Part shown: positions 52,771 to 61,824 of the stretch, piece by piece | Numbering within the stretch: position 1 is the first letter of the stretch | Layout: every line of letters begins with the position of its first letter | Source of the DNA: Pseudomonas laurylsulfativorans | Lineage (GTDB): Bacteria > Pseudomonadota > Gammaproteobacteria > Pseudomonadales > Pseudomonadaceae | Reading direction: 5' to 3' | DNA: 64,000 nucleotides | Assembly: GCF_002906155.1 (NCBI RefSeq) | Contig: NZ_MUJK01000001.1 | Coordinates: 1,116,001 to 1,180,000, forward strand | Program-made: the position numbers and the translations under genes | The notes under the pieces: model-generated | What the model saw: the letters and a program-made list of their open reading frames with translations, nothing else | What the model was told of the DNA's origin: nothing | Database searches by the model: none

Positions 52771-52989
52771 ATGACTCAACGTTGCAACTCCTACTACACC
52801 GCCACCCTCAACCAGGACACCGATTACCCGACGCTGCAAGGCCGGCACCGGGTTGATGTGGTGATCATCGGCGGCGGTTTCACCGGCGTGGCCACCGCCG
52901 TCGAGCTGGCGGAAAAAGGCCTGAAGGTCGCCATCGTCGAAAGCCACAAGATCGGCTGGGGCGCCACCGGGCGCAACGGCGGCCAGGTA
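52771..52989 (+). pseudogene. 5' fragment of FAD-dependent oxidoreductase (PuuB/OrdL-like), interrupted by the island
   Basis: 73 codons remain of a DAO-family enzyme of about 430 residues. The start QRCNSYYTATLNQDTDYPTLQG, the FAD-binding VVIIGGGFTGVATAVELAEKG and WGATGRNGGQV are all canonical for gamma-glutamylputrescine-oxidase-like proteins. After NGGQV the reading changes into AT-rich island sequence and stops at 53016. The remainder is not found in the window. Confidence 0.88.
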
Positions 52990-53493
52990 TTATCCGCCCA
53001 AAGAGAGTTTTGTTGACTATTGATGTAATTCTCACATCCAACAGCACCGATGGAATAGTGAGTCAACAAAACATAAAAAAACGCATAGTCAACATAGCAA
53101 TTATTAGGAATATACAAACTGTTGATTACTGTTTTAATTATCCGACTCACGAATTAACTGTTGCGCCAGACTAGGCTTTGTGCTTAATTAACCGCAGTAG
53201 CAGACCCAGCGAAGGTCTGCTTAGTCCATCAGCTAGTTCGGCTTGATACACTTCAGCCAATCAATAATTCGGCCGTGTACGAGAGATCAGCGTTGACTTT
53301 GATGTTTCATAATCAAGGAAATCGTTGATATGCCTCATACAGCCGCCTCCCCTGTGAGCTATCGCTCGCTAATCCCGGTCAAAAAAATTGCAGCCAGCCT
53401 GTTAGTTATTTGGGACACCTTTACCCAGCTAATACCAAAGAAACATTTATCCAAATCATGCTACCCCTCTTTTTACATATCGAGGAAAGCAGC
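52990..53493. mobile_element. Left end of the island, recombinase-site-like repeats
   Basis: 504 bp, AT-rich, no gene. Repeated motif TGTTGACTAT: GTTTTGTTGACT (53007-53018) is inverted as AGTCAACAAAAC (53061-53072), ATAGTCAACA at 53085-53094, and TGTTGATTAC at 53120-53129. Such clustered direct/inverted copies next to the boundary look like binding sites for the island's recombinases. The boundary itself is placed at about 52989 where oxidoreductase similarity ends. Confidence 0.6.
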
Positions 53494-54708
53494 ATGAAAG
53501 TCCGTGAGTTTAAAAATGCTGACGGAATACCCGCAACTCTAATTTTCGACGACCACAAACCAGTGTTTTGGGCAAACTATTGGCTCATAAATTTAAAAAG
53601 ACAAGTCAGACCAAAATCATTAATTACATACAGCTATGACATCTGCATAGTGATGTTGTTTTTTAGATATAAAAAAATTGACTACTTGAAAAGATTCAGA
53701 GAAGGAAGATTCCTTACCAATGGGGAATTATCAAAATTACGCAACTGCTTGACGGAAACCAAGAACACCATCGAATGCCGAATTGCAGGATTAGGCATCA
53801 TTAATCAAAAGAAAATATGCAACTCAGCTTACGATAGAAGATGTCGACTCGCAAAAGCTTATTTACTGTTTTTGGCAGAAGAATTGCTGCTTAACAACAA
53901 AGCAGAGAAAGGAAAGGCCATTGTTAATTTTTCAAATCGACTTGAGAAGCAACTTAGAAGCAATAACTCTAGTGATGGGAATTGCGTAGAGCCTTGGACA
54001 CAAAATGATTACACAATGATGGATCAATCCATAAAACATAACTTTAACCGCAAATCTAAGTTTTTATTACATAGAGACCTCGTCTTATTTCATCTCCTAA
54101 GAGAACTGGGGATCAGAAATAGCGAATTACTTGGAATAACCATTGATTGCTTTGAACGAAAAAAGCAGGGATATGTAACCGCAAGAGTAGAGTTAAACCC
54201 AGATTTGGGCACGGACCCTCGATCTTCGCCTGCAACAGTAAAAACACTGAACAGAGAACTGAAAATCTCTGACGCCTTATGGACCCTTATCGAAAGATAC
54301 ATCATCGAAAGAAACAAAATAAAATCATGCATAAAACATAATTTTCTGATAATTGGAATATCCGGCGCTCCATTATCGAATGATGCTGTTGGAAAAATAT
54401 TCAAACTATTAAGCAGCAAAACTAAAAGAAAAATAAATCCGCACAGTCTTCGGCATTCGTGGGCATGTAACTTTATACTTCGAGAATATGATAAGGCCTC
54501 TGGTTTCACGGGGCGGGATAGAGAGAGAATTATTTCTAACGCTCTCAGCCTTCTACGAACTCAGATGGGATGGAGTTTGCGCTCGAAGATGCCAGAGCAC
54601 TACGCAAGATATGCATTTCAAAAAATCGGGAACGACCGATTGTTTGCAGAGGATAACATATTAAACACAAAACTAATGATGGGTAATCCTCATGAAAAAC
54701 TCTCATAA
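53494..54708 (+). CDS. Tyrosine recombinase 1 of the island
   Basis: 404 residues from the ATG at 53494 (AGGAAAGCAGC before it; a longer frame reaches 53410). The C-terminal catalytic domain has an Arg in LRELGIRNSELLGI (about residue 202), the HSLRHSWA motif (H-x-x-R, about 330), and MPEHYARYAF (nucleophile-region Tyr, about 378). Composition is much more AT-rich than the host. Its end overlaps the next recombinase gene by 17 bp. The usual Gamma-Mobile-Trio has no such fourth gene, so this extra recombinase is of interest. Confidence 0.85.
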   Translation: MKVREFKNADGIPATLIFDDHKPVFWANYWLINLKRQVRPKSLITYSYDICIVMLFFRYKKIDYLKRFREGRFLTNGELSKLRNCLTETKNTIECRIAGLGIINQKKICNSAYDRRCRLAKAYLLFLAEELLLNNKAEKGKAIVNFSNRLEKQLRSNNSSDGNCVEPWTQNDYTMMDQSIKHNFNRKSKFLLHRDLVLFHLLRELGIRNSELLGITIDCFERKKQGYVTARVELNPDLGTDPRSSPATVKTLNRELKISDALWTLIERYIIERNKIKSCIKHNFLIIGISGAPLSNDAVGKIFKLLSSKTKRKINPHSLRHSWACNFILREYDKASGFTGRDRERIISNALSLLRTQMGWSLRSKMPEHYARYAFQKIGNDRLFAEDNILNTKLMMGNPHEKLS

Positions 54709-56200
54709 ACATTACAACAAAATCCAAGCTTTCGAAGAAATAACCGTTTACCACCAGAAAACTCAGCTCACATTCAATGTTGGACCGACACTAACCATTA
54801 GACACGAGTCGCTTCGTAGAAACGGTCATATCGAATTCGAGCCGATGCGAAAGTACCTGGAATTCGAAATTATAGAATCATTTCGCAACGAACTTTGTTC
54901 TAGGATCGCAGAAAGTTACTCCCTATCCTCTATTGAATCTTACTGCACTAAACTAAACGAACTTTGTAGAAAGCTCGAAAAAATCAGCTTACTACAGAAG
55001 AAAATTATACGAAAAATAAATCAAACTAACGAATTATGGTCAACCTTCATAGAATGGCTAAATAATAACCGAAACATAAAAAGTTTTTTAGTTGCATGCA
55101 ACGGAGAGGATGGAGTGTTATGGAGCGATGAATACAACTTAGCAATTGACATGATCAGTAGCGCGAACTACAGAAGATTAAGTTCTGTTAGAGCAGCCGA
55201 TCCAACCAATGGCGCGCTGACCGAGTTTGAAGTGAGAGATGTCACATTTGCGATCTGCAGTGGATATGAAAAAGGTTTGCTGCAGCTCGAGCATCTAGCA
55301 GTCTTCTTTCTTGCCTTAGTGCTTGGATATAGACAAAGTCAAATTCTTAATATCAAATTAGACGACTTGACTTATAGTGAAACCCAAAAAAATTGGATAT
55401 TAAAAATCGAAATACTCAAACAAAGATTAAAAAGTAAATCCATCTATCGAAACATAAGGCTCCCGCCTTTAGTAAACACACTGATTAATCACATGATACC
55501 AATCTGCCGAAACAGAAATAGAACCTACTTAATTCACAAGTCCGTGGGTGTTGCTGGATTTCTAATCCCCGAAGAAAAAATCAAAGAACTTCCAGATATC
55601 CCATGCGATGCTTCCGTCATAATGACAAGATTAAAAAATGTAGTTTACAACCTTGGAGTTAGGAGCGACAGAGTTATTGGGGGCAAAATAAACTTAAACT
55701 TCATTAGATTCAAACATACACTACTCACACGCGCCGCTGTTAATGGAGCAAGTGTACACGAGCTAATGTTTCTAGGATTGCATAGCGATGCTTCGTCAGC
55801 CAGTTCATACATTGACTCTATACCAGAATCTCAAGCCCGCATCAAAGAGGAATTAGGCCCAGCGCTCGCGTCTATTGCTAATTTATTTCTTGGCGGCCCC
55901 TATGAGGGTGGATATGAACGGGCAATTATGGAAATGCCCGACTCGATACAGCGCCATTACGGAATTGCTCAAGCTAAACCAATAGGAGTTTGTGGCAGCA
56001 TGGCAAATTGTACGGATCACGCACCAGTTGCATGCCTACTTTGTTCTAAATTTGAACCTTTCCGAGATGCGCCATTCGGAGAATACAAGCAATATCTAAT
56101 TCACGAACACCAAAATCAACCTGATATTAAAGTGAAAAAAACCGTTATGGAATATATCGATGCCTGCGACATGTGGATTTCCAAGCTTAGCATTAAATAG
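54692..56200 (+). CDS. gmtY: GmtY-like tyrosine recombinase (Gamma-Mobile-Trio)
   Basis: 502 residues. Catalytic-domain signals: LGYRQSQILNI (Arg), then RFKHTLLTRAAVNG in the position of HxLRH, GLHSDASSASSYID (His and Tyr). The canonical HxxR is altered to RFKH. The C-terminus has a Cys cluster GVCGSMANCTDHAPVACLLCSKF (C-x5-C-x7-C-x2-C), a probable zinc site also seen in Tn554/Gmt-type recombinases. Family assignment is by length, order and motifs. Confidence 0.7.
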   Translation: MKNSHKHYNKIQAFEEITVYHQKTQLTFNVGPTLTIRHESLRRNGHIEFEPMRKYLEFEIIESFRNELCSRIAESYSLSSIESYCTKLNELCRKLEKISLLQKKIIRKINQTNELWSTFIEWLNNNRNIKSFLVACNGEDGVLWSDEYNLAIDMISSANYRRLSSVRAADPTNGALTEFEVRDVTFAICSGYEKGLLQLEHLAVFFLALVLGYRQSQILNIKLDDLTYSETQKNWILKIEILKQRLKSKSIYRNIRLPPLVNTLINHMIPICRNRNRTYLIHKSVGVAGFLIPEEKIKELPDIPCDASVIMTRLKNVVYNLGVRSDRVIGGKINLNFIRFKHTLLTRAAVNGASVHELMFLGLHSDASSASSYIDSIPESQARIKEELGPALASIANLFLGGPYEGGYERAIMEMPDSIQRHYGIAQAKPIGVCGSMANCTDHAPVACLLCSKFEPFRDAPFGEYKQYLIHEHQNQPDIKVKKTVMEYIDACDMWISKLSIK

Positions 56201-56211
56201 GAGCGCCCGTT

Positions 56212-59142
56212 ATGAACAAGGAAAATCCACAACTAAATTTTGCGTGGTTCAGAGACACATATATCCCCCAATTCAAAGAACAACTCATCACAAACAACAC
56301 CATCGACATGTCATTAAAATATAAGCTACCCCACAAAATGCTGTTAAAAGCCGACCCTTGCGACTTTGCACATGCGCTCCCTCCCACTTTCGAAAAAAAG
56401 ACTGCCGTATTCAAACAGGTTTGCTCTGATGAAGACTGGATCATCGCCCTCAAGCTCTTTCACCTAATACGCTCGCTCGAGAACAAAAAAAAATGTCGTG
56501 ACGTCGCTACTGGGTTTTATTTTCTCATCGACACGCTTCCAAAATTCAAAAAACCTTGGGAATTAGTTAATTCAGACTTTGCCAGAGCCTCAAACAGAGC
56601 CGATTTATCACCAGGACTCACCTATCGACTAGGAGCCGGCTTGGCGAGTATAGGCAAGACGTTAAAAAAATATAATCTCTCACCGGAAAAAATAAGATAT
56701 CTTCAAAACCCTCACACTAGGCCTCAACGCTCGGCCAAAACTTTTTTACCAAATCTCGAGGCATGTAAAATTCTTGCCGAGTCTTTTAAATCTCCACAGA
56801 ACGGGTTCGAAATAATAGTTTCATCGGCGTTTGCACTGTTGAACTATGCACCGTCCAGAGGCTCAGAAATATTGACGTTAGATGTCGATTGCATTACTAC
56901 ACTTAACGGCTTTGGACTGTGTTTTCCTAGGCCTGCAAAGAATGGAAAATCGACGGTTAAAAGAGCGCCTTGTATCGAATTTGAGAAAGTGGTAACAGAA
57001 GCATGTCGAAAACTTAGCGATTTTGGCGAATCGGCAAGAAATGCATCAGCTTGGTACAAAAAAAATGAAAGCATCTACATACCCGAAGACCTCGAGCATT
57101 TGAAAGGCAAGAAGGAATATAGCGCTCAAGAGGCTTTAGCAATAATTGGATATAGAAGGAGTGACAATAATTACTCACAGCCGTTGTATTTTAACAGGCC
57201 TAAATCTCCACCTGCTGCAATGATGCCACCAGGACTAAGCAGGCTATTTCAGTCAAACAGCGGAGCTTACTACCAAAATAATAAAATACGATTGGATGAT
57301 GAATGCTTCATAAGCGCCTCTAATCTTTATAAATGGGCAACAAAGAATCTATCACCCACATTTCCTTTTATAGATGGCGTTTCTCTTGTTGAGTACAAAG
57401 ATTGCTTATTTGTACATCCATATTCTTCTCGCACTCCCTATAAAAAAACTTACTGGCAGTGTCAGAACGTACCATGCTTTTTTACGACTACGAAACTTCA
57501 GCAATGGTTTGGCAAACTTTTTTTCCGCGGCCGTAAACGAGGGGATCTTTCATTAGGTACTCACGCAATGCGACATTTACTCAATACCTTGGCGCAAAGC
57601 AAACATATAGATCAACGCTTGATTGCCATCTGGTCTGGTAGGAACTCCGTAGACCAAAACAGCTCATATGATCATCGTACTCCCCTAGATAAAATTGACC
57701 TCGTCGATGAGCATGCGAACGGATCAGGATTTGAGTTTGGTGGGTTTCTCGATGAGTTATATGAAGATGAATACAAGCCGACGGGGGTTTCGACAGAGGA
57801 TTTTTTTAAGAATGTTATTGGATCTCTTCACGTCACCGAGCTAGGTCTATGCCGGCACGATTACAATGCCGGTCCCTGCCCCAATATATTTCAGTGCATT
57901 GATTGCTCAGAACACTGTTTTAAAAAAGGTGATGAGAAATCACTTGCAGTTGCACACAGAATGATCGAGAAACTAACACCTGTTATTGACGCCGCTCAAG
58001 TAGCAGTAAATAAGGGAGAGCCTGGTGCGGAAAAATTTCTTAACTCTCATAAAAGAAAGATATCCAGATACAAAAAACAAATAGATATTTGTTCTGACCC
58101 ATCAATCTCCAGCGAGGCGATATGCGCCTTACCGCCATCTACACAAACGGACAATATAGTTTCAAAGGCACTTGCCCTGCGCGATAACAATACAAATAAA
58201 TTGAGACAATATGCGCATGAAAATGGCCGAGTTAAACATTGCGACATTGATCACGAGATGATAAATATGTTCAATTCATTAATGACCTCTTGGACGGTGG
58301 ATAGAGGGCTTCCTAGTTGGGATAATGTTTGTCAGATCTTCCAGGATACACACGACATACAGATAAATCATCAGTTTATTAAGTGTAACAAGGAAATGAC
58401 CCGCTCCTATGAAAGCATGAGCAAGCGATTACTAGAAAACAGCTTAGTCAAAAAAGACTCTTCTTTAAGATGGCATTGGAATATTGAATATATAGTTTCG
58501 AAAATTCTGGACGACTGGCAATTCGAGTCTCTTGGCTCTCCCTCTCTTTCTAAAGTTTCACAGCACATACAAGAAAACTATCCATATGCAAAAACAAGCC
58601 CTATGGCACTTGGGCAAAATCTCAAAATACGAAAATTTCTTTCAGACAAACTGCTGGATCTACATGACAAGGGAATGATATTCCTTTCTACTCACGGATG
58701 TGTAATTTGTGAGCGAAAAGAAACTTCACAAAATAGTAGACATTTAAATATTCATGAATCTTTCTCTATTTTTGCGGAAGACTGGGGAATCAAGGATGGA
58801 CTTCCTTTCGTGGACATTATTCTGAAGAAATTTTCAGAGAAAACTGGATTTACGTTTAGAAAATCATACCTTTTTTCAGATAAAAACCTTTTTGAAAGTC
58901 TCAACAAAATTAAAGAAACCGCTCTGAACACGGGCTTTGTAAACTACGGTAGATCAAATGTACCTTCCTGGAAGTTGGACCATATAGTTGCATCTTGCTG
59001 TGCTAATACAAATAGAACCTTAAACACCGATCAAACCAATGAAATGTATAAGAATATTATATCCTGCTTCCCAGGCATTAAGCTCAATAAACGCGATTTC
59101 CTGAGAACATTGAAAAATCAGTTGCATGAGGATTCTAAATGA
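56212..59142 (+). CDS. gmtZ: GmtZ-like large recombinase/integrase (VPA1269-like)
   Basis: 976 residues. A tyrosine-recombinase domain lies in the middle: NYAPSRGSEILTLDVD (Arg, about 222), LGTHAMRHLLNTLAQ (H-x-x-R, about 447), SGRNSVDQNSSYDH (Tyr about 484). It is followed by a Cys cluster GLCRHDYNAGPCPNIFQCIDCSEHC (about 549-574) and a long helical C-terminal region of unknown role with segments resembling helix-turn-helix repeats. Length and order fit GmtZ. Starts 11 bp after gmtY, and overlaps gmtX by 4 bp. Confidence 0.7.
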   Translation: MNKENPQLNFAWFRDTYIPQFKEQLITNNTIDMSLKYKLPHKMLLKADPCDFAHALPPTFEKKTAVFKQVCSDEDWIIALKLFHLIRSLENKKKCRDVATGFYFLIDTLPKFKKPWELVNSDFARASNRADLSPGLTYRLGAGLASIGKTLKKYNLSPEKIRYLQNPHTRPQRSAKTFLPNLEACKILAESFKSPQNGFEIIVSSAFALLNYAPSRGSEILTLDVDCITTLNGFGLCFPRPAKNGKSTVKRAPCIEFEKVVTEACRKLSDFGESARNASAWYKKNESIYIPEDLEHLKGKKEYSAQEALAIIGYRRSDNNYSQPLYFNRPKSPPAAMMPPGLSRLFQSNSGAYYQNNKIRLDDECFISASNLYKWATKNLSPTFPFIDGVSLVEYKDCLFVHPYSSRTPYKKTYWQCQNVPCFFTTTKLQQWFGKLFFRGRKRGDLSLGTHAMRHLLNTLAQSKHIDQRLIAIWSGRNSVDQNSSYDHRTPLDKIDLVDEHANGSGFEFGGFLDELYEDEYKPTGVSTEDFFKNVIGSLHVTELGLCRHDYNAGPCPNIFQCIDCSEHCFKKGDEKSLAVAHRMIEKLTPVIDAAQVAVNKGEPGAEKFLNSHKRKISRYKKQIDICSDPSISSEAICALPPSTQTDNIVSKALALRDNNTNKLRQYAHENGRVKHCDIDHEMINMFNSLMTSWTVDRGLPSWDNVCQIFQDTHDIQINHQFIKCNKEMTRSYESMSKRLLENSLVKKDSSLRWHWNIEYIVSKILDDWQFESLGSPSLSKVSQHIQENYPYAKTSPMALGQNLKIRKFLSDKLLDLHDKGMIFLSTHGCVICERKETSQNSRHLNIHESFSIFAEDWGIKDGLPFVDIILKKFSEKTGFTFRKSYLFSDKNLFESLNKIKETALNTGFVNYGRSNVPSWKLDHIVASCCANTNRTLNTDQTNEMYKNIISCFPGIKLNKRDFLRTLKNQLHEDSK

Positions 59143-59531
59143 AGCGCAGAAGAATTACCGACGACGATGCCGCGACATTTATTAACATTCTCAAAAGCTG
59201 GGATATTAATAAAGACGGCGAACTAAACTGGAATAGCTTTATCGCTAGCATTCAGGTGATAACTGGCTATTTGTATGAGAGAACTTCACTATACAAAACA
59301 AAAGAAGGAGCAATTTACAAAGAGTTTGAGGTTGCTAAAATCCAAATAAGAACCGGTACAAAGCCGAAAGGAAGTACCATGTCGAGGAAGAATTTATTAC
59401 TAGCACATTCCAAATTGAAGCTTGAGATTGAAACACTACGCGCCGAAAACCTCAGCTTACTTCAATTACACGCTAGGTATCTGAGATTATTGTATGAAAA
59501 CGATATAGTGCCGGAGCTTGATGGGCTGTGA
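59139..59531 (+). CDS. gmtX: GmtX-like small coiled-coil protein
   Basis: 130 residues. Last 50 residues (SRKNLLLAHSKLKLEIETLRAENLSLLQLHARYL) form a heptad-rich coiled coil. Size and position equal the third gene of Gamma-Mobile-Trio systems and, more remotely, TnpC of Tn554. Start ATG overlaps the gmtZ stop (ATGA). A 37-codon frame starting with GTG (59528) overlaps its stop, but has no evident meaning. Confidence 0.65.
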   Translation: MKRRRITDDDAATFINILKSWDINKDGELNWNSFIASIQVITGYLYERTSLYKTKEGAIYKEFEVAKIQIRTGTKPKGSTMSRKNLLLAHSKLKLEIETLRAENLSLLQLHARYLRLLYENDIVPELDGL

Positions 59532-59749
59532 AAATATCACCTGTATTGGATACTATTGCTGCGGCAAAAGTAATTCAATTGGCGAGATATTGCTATCCAA
59601 TTTATTTTCGAAATAATCGCCGAACGAGGCTACCTTGGTGATTTTTTCGCATAAAGAATTTGACATAATCGTTGGTTGGAAACATATCTACTGGAAAGCA
59701 ATGCATTCCGGCGATCGGCAAAGACAACTGCATAAATTGGATAAATCCA
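59532..59749. other. Gap between transposition genes and cargo
   Basis: 218 bp, AT-rich. Two very short plus-strand frames (59528-59641 and 59635-59859, the latter antisense to the helicase end) have no similarity I recognise. No clear terminator. Confidence 0.4.
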
Positions 59750-61135
59750 TTACAAAACGGCTAGCAGTTGCTGGCGATAGCTTTTCGAAAAATATATTCG
59801 ATAAGTCGATTCGGAGGTCAGATCGTCAGCCTGTAAGATCTTCTGCACTGAGGTGGTAAGAGCTTGGCTGATTGGCTTATTTAGTTCACCGTTCACCGAG
59901 CTATCAAACTCGCCGTCTATCGAGCTAGCCTCAGTTGCAGGTACACCTACTTCGCACACGACAGCCAAATGTTCCGGCAGATCATCGGCGATGCGCTGTG
60001 AGAACTGCTTCAGCGTCGGCTCCGCCAAGACGAACAACCATGCTTGATCGTCAATGTCGCCTATACGGCGAAGGACCCTCCCTAAAACCTGACGATAATG
60101 CAGCTCAGTTCGAATTCGACTGAGATAGCAGCAAACCTGTAGCCGAGGTATATCGGTTCCCTCGCTGATCATTCCCACAGCAACAATCCAACGGCAATCG
60201 CTAATTTTAAAACTGTTGATTACCTGCTGCGCATCTGGTGTTCTCGTAGTCACGACTTGGAAGCTTTCACCCTTGCTCTTTAGCGCCAAAGCTACTTGGT
60301 GGGCATGATCGATATTAGTAGCAACAATCAGTCCCGCAGCATTCGGCTTGAGCATCCGCAACTCATCGAGTTTCCTGCTTCCCAAATCGAGCAACTGGTT
60401 GAGCGCGTCTTCATGATAAACCAGATCCTGGTATGAGACCGGAGATTCACGTAGCAGTTTAGCAATGCTGGGAAAAAGTTTGACGGTGCTATCATTCGCG
60501 AAATCCTCTTTGTATCTCACCATCTGGTTATCTAGCAGAACAATGCGAGGTGACCGGCACACGCCATCGGAAATGGCTTCCTTGAGCCCGTAACGATAGT
60601 CGCAAATCAATCGGCCTTCCGGATTGGAGTAGCGAGCCAGAGCAATGCCTCTGTCATCTGAGCGCCATGGCGTACCCGATAGAGCCAACGTATAAGCAGC
60701 GCGGTCTTGCATTTTCAAAACAATTTGCTGCCCCCAAGCATTGCTCAAAAGCGGATCGTATCCTGAGCAGTGATGGATCTCGTCGAATACTGCAAACACG
60801 CGGTAGTCATCGAAGAGCCTCCAGAAGGCTTCATCCTGGTGTTCCATCGCTTGATAGGTACTCGCGGCTCCTACGGCACCGATAAGCCCATCCAGACGTT
60901 TCCCAAGTACAGCGGAGAACGTCGAGCGAAAGCCGTCGACGACTTGACATGACGGAGCAAAACACAGCACGAGATCAATCTTGCCTTGCTCCAATAGTTG
61001 TCGAGCCAGCTCTGCGGCCATTCGTGTCTTCCCGGCCCCTGGAGTGGCTTGACAGAAGAAATGCGGCGTTGTGGTGTAGTGCTCCAGCGCTATTTCAATG
61101 CATTGGCTCTGCCATTTTCTCGGCGATGCTTTCAT
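59750..61135 (-). CDS. Island cargo: SF2 DEAD/DEAH-box helicase
   Basis: 461 residues. Motif I ATPGAGKTRMA (about residue 29), motif II VFDEIHHC (DEIH, about 117), motif III LSGTPWRSD (about 153), motif V-like VAVGMISEGTDIP, motif VI YRQVLGRVLRR. N-terminal RKWQSQCIEIALEHY is a Q-motif-like lead. No nuclease or extra enzymatic domain is seen, so any effector activity is in the partner or absent. Coupled by a 4-bp overlap to the upstream partner gene. Helicases of this type occur in many anti-phage systems; the defence role is inferred. Confidence 0.85.
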   Translation of the reverse strand: MKASPRKWQSQCIEIALEHYTTTPHFFCQATPGAGKTRMAAELARQLLEQGKIDLVLCFAPSCQVVDGFRSTFSAVLGKRLDGLIGAVGAASTYQAMEHQDEAFWRLFDDYRVFAVFDEIHHCSGYDPLLSNAWGQQIVLKMQDRAAYTLALSGTPWRSDDRGIALARYSNPEGRLICDYRYGLKEAISDGVCRSPRIVLLDNQMVRYKEDFANDSTVKLFPSIAKLLRESPVSYQDLVYHEDALNQLLDLGSRKLDELRMLKPNAAGLIVATNIDHAHQVALALKSKGESFQVVTTRTPDAQQVINSFKISDCRWIVAVGMISEGTDIPRLQVCCYLSRIRTELHYRQVLGRVLRRIGDIDDQAWLFVLAEPTLKQFSQRIADDLPEHLAVVCEVGVPATEASSIDGEFDSSVNGELNKPISQALTTSVQKILQADDLTSESTYRIYFSKSYRQQLLAVL

Positions 61136-61713
61136 CGTGCGGACATGACTGTCTTGAGCGTCTTTTCGACCGCTCGGAGATGTCCTAGAAGACGAGAGCT
61201 TCGGTCTCGAGCTTCGAGATAATCACCTTCGACTTGGTCTTTCAGATGCGGCATTTCGTCGAGCAGTTGCTTATAGCGCTCCGTCTCTCCCATGGAGGAA
61301 AGGAAGTCGAGCCGAATCTCTTTGAGTATGGATTTCAGGTGTTGGACCACATCCAGCCCAGGTTGCTCTGAGTCGATGCTTTGTGCGGACTGTTGCAACG
61401 GTTTATTCACCGATTTGACACTGTTCTCGTACCCATTATCGATGAGCTCCACCTGTAGATTCGCTGGGATACTCTGCCAGTGATAGATCTGACCCCGCTT
61501 TTGTCGTTTTTCATCTTGAATAACCCATCCGGTACGCAGCATCCGTCTGATTTGCTCATAGACATATCTGCGCAGGTCGCTGCTGTTGAACGGAATACCC
61601 GCCAGTTGAGTGGCGTAAGCGTTACGTAAGTCGTTGGTCGTAAATTGGCGTAGGTGCTCCTGCTGAAATAGGTCGTACAACCGCCTGTCGAAGATAAATG
61701 AATCGGGTTTCAT
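61132..61713 (-). CDS. Island cargo: winged-helix/coiled-coil partner of the helicase
   Basis: 193 residues, family not recognised. Residues 1-85 look like a winged-helix domain (LYDLFQQEHLRQFTTNDLRNAYATQLAG; RRYVYEQIRRMLRTGWVIQDEKRQKRGQIYHW). Residues 118-193 are a long charged helix or coiled coil (VVQHLKSILKEIRLDFLSSMGETERYKQLLDEMP...). It could bind nucleic acid and recruit or gate the helicase. The ATG at 61713 fits a clean promoter 44-72 bp upstream. Alternative: a transcriptional regulator of unknown class. Confidence 0.65.
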   Translation of the reverse strand: MKPDSFIFDRRLYDLFQQEHLRQFTTNDLRNAYATQLAGIPFNSSDLRRYVYEQIRRMLRTGWVIQDEKRQKRGQIYHWQSIPANLQVELIDNGYENSVKSVNKPLQQSAQSIDSEQPGLDVVQHLKSILKEIRLDFLSSMGETERYKQLLDEMPHLKDQVEGDYLEARDRSSRLLGHLRAVEKTLKTVMSAR

Positions 61714-61752
61714 GCAGGCACCTGGAAGGGAAATTCGCGGAACAGTCAAAAT

Positions 61753-61824
61753 GCGGATTATAGTCCGTGGCCGATTCATCCGCAAACGCAAGATAGTGCC
61801 GCCTCAGTGGAGACCGAGGCGGAT
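61753..61824. promoter_or_regulatory. Divergent promoter/operator of the cargo module
   Basis: On the minus strand TTGCGG (61785-61780), 17 bp, TATAAT (61762-61757) make a near-consensus sigma-70 promoter for the helicase operon. An inverted repeat GCGGAT (61753-61758)/ATCCGC (61778-61783) overlaps both hexamers. On the plus strand CCGCCTC (61799-61805)/GAGGCGG (61816-61822) is a 7-bp hairpin that buries the GAGG Shine-Dalgarno of the xre gene. Autogenous control by the Xre protein is inferred. Confidence 0.65.

Noticed and set aside
59528..59641. 37-codon frame overlapping the gmtX stop
   Set aside because: Coupled-looking GTG start but too short, unconserved as far as I can tell, and no motif.
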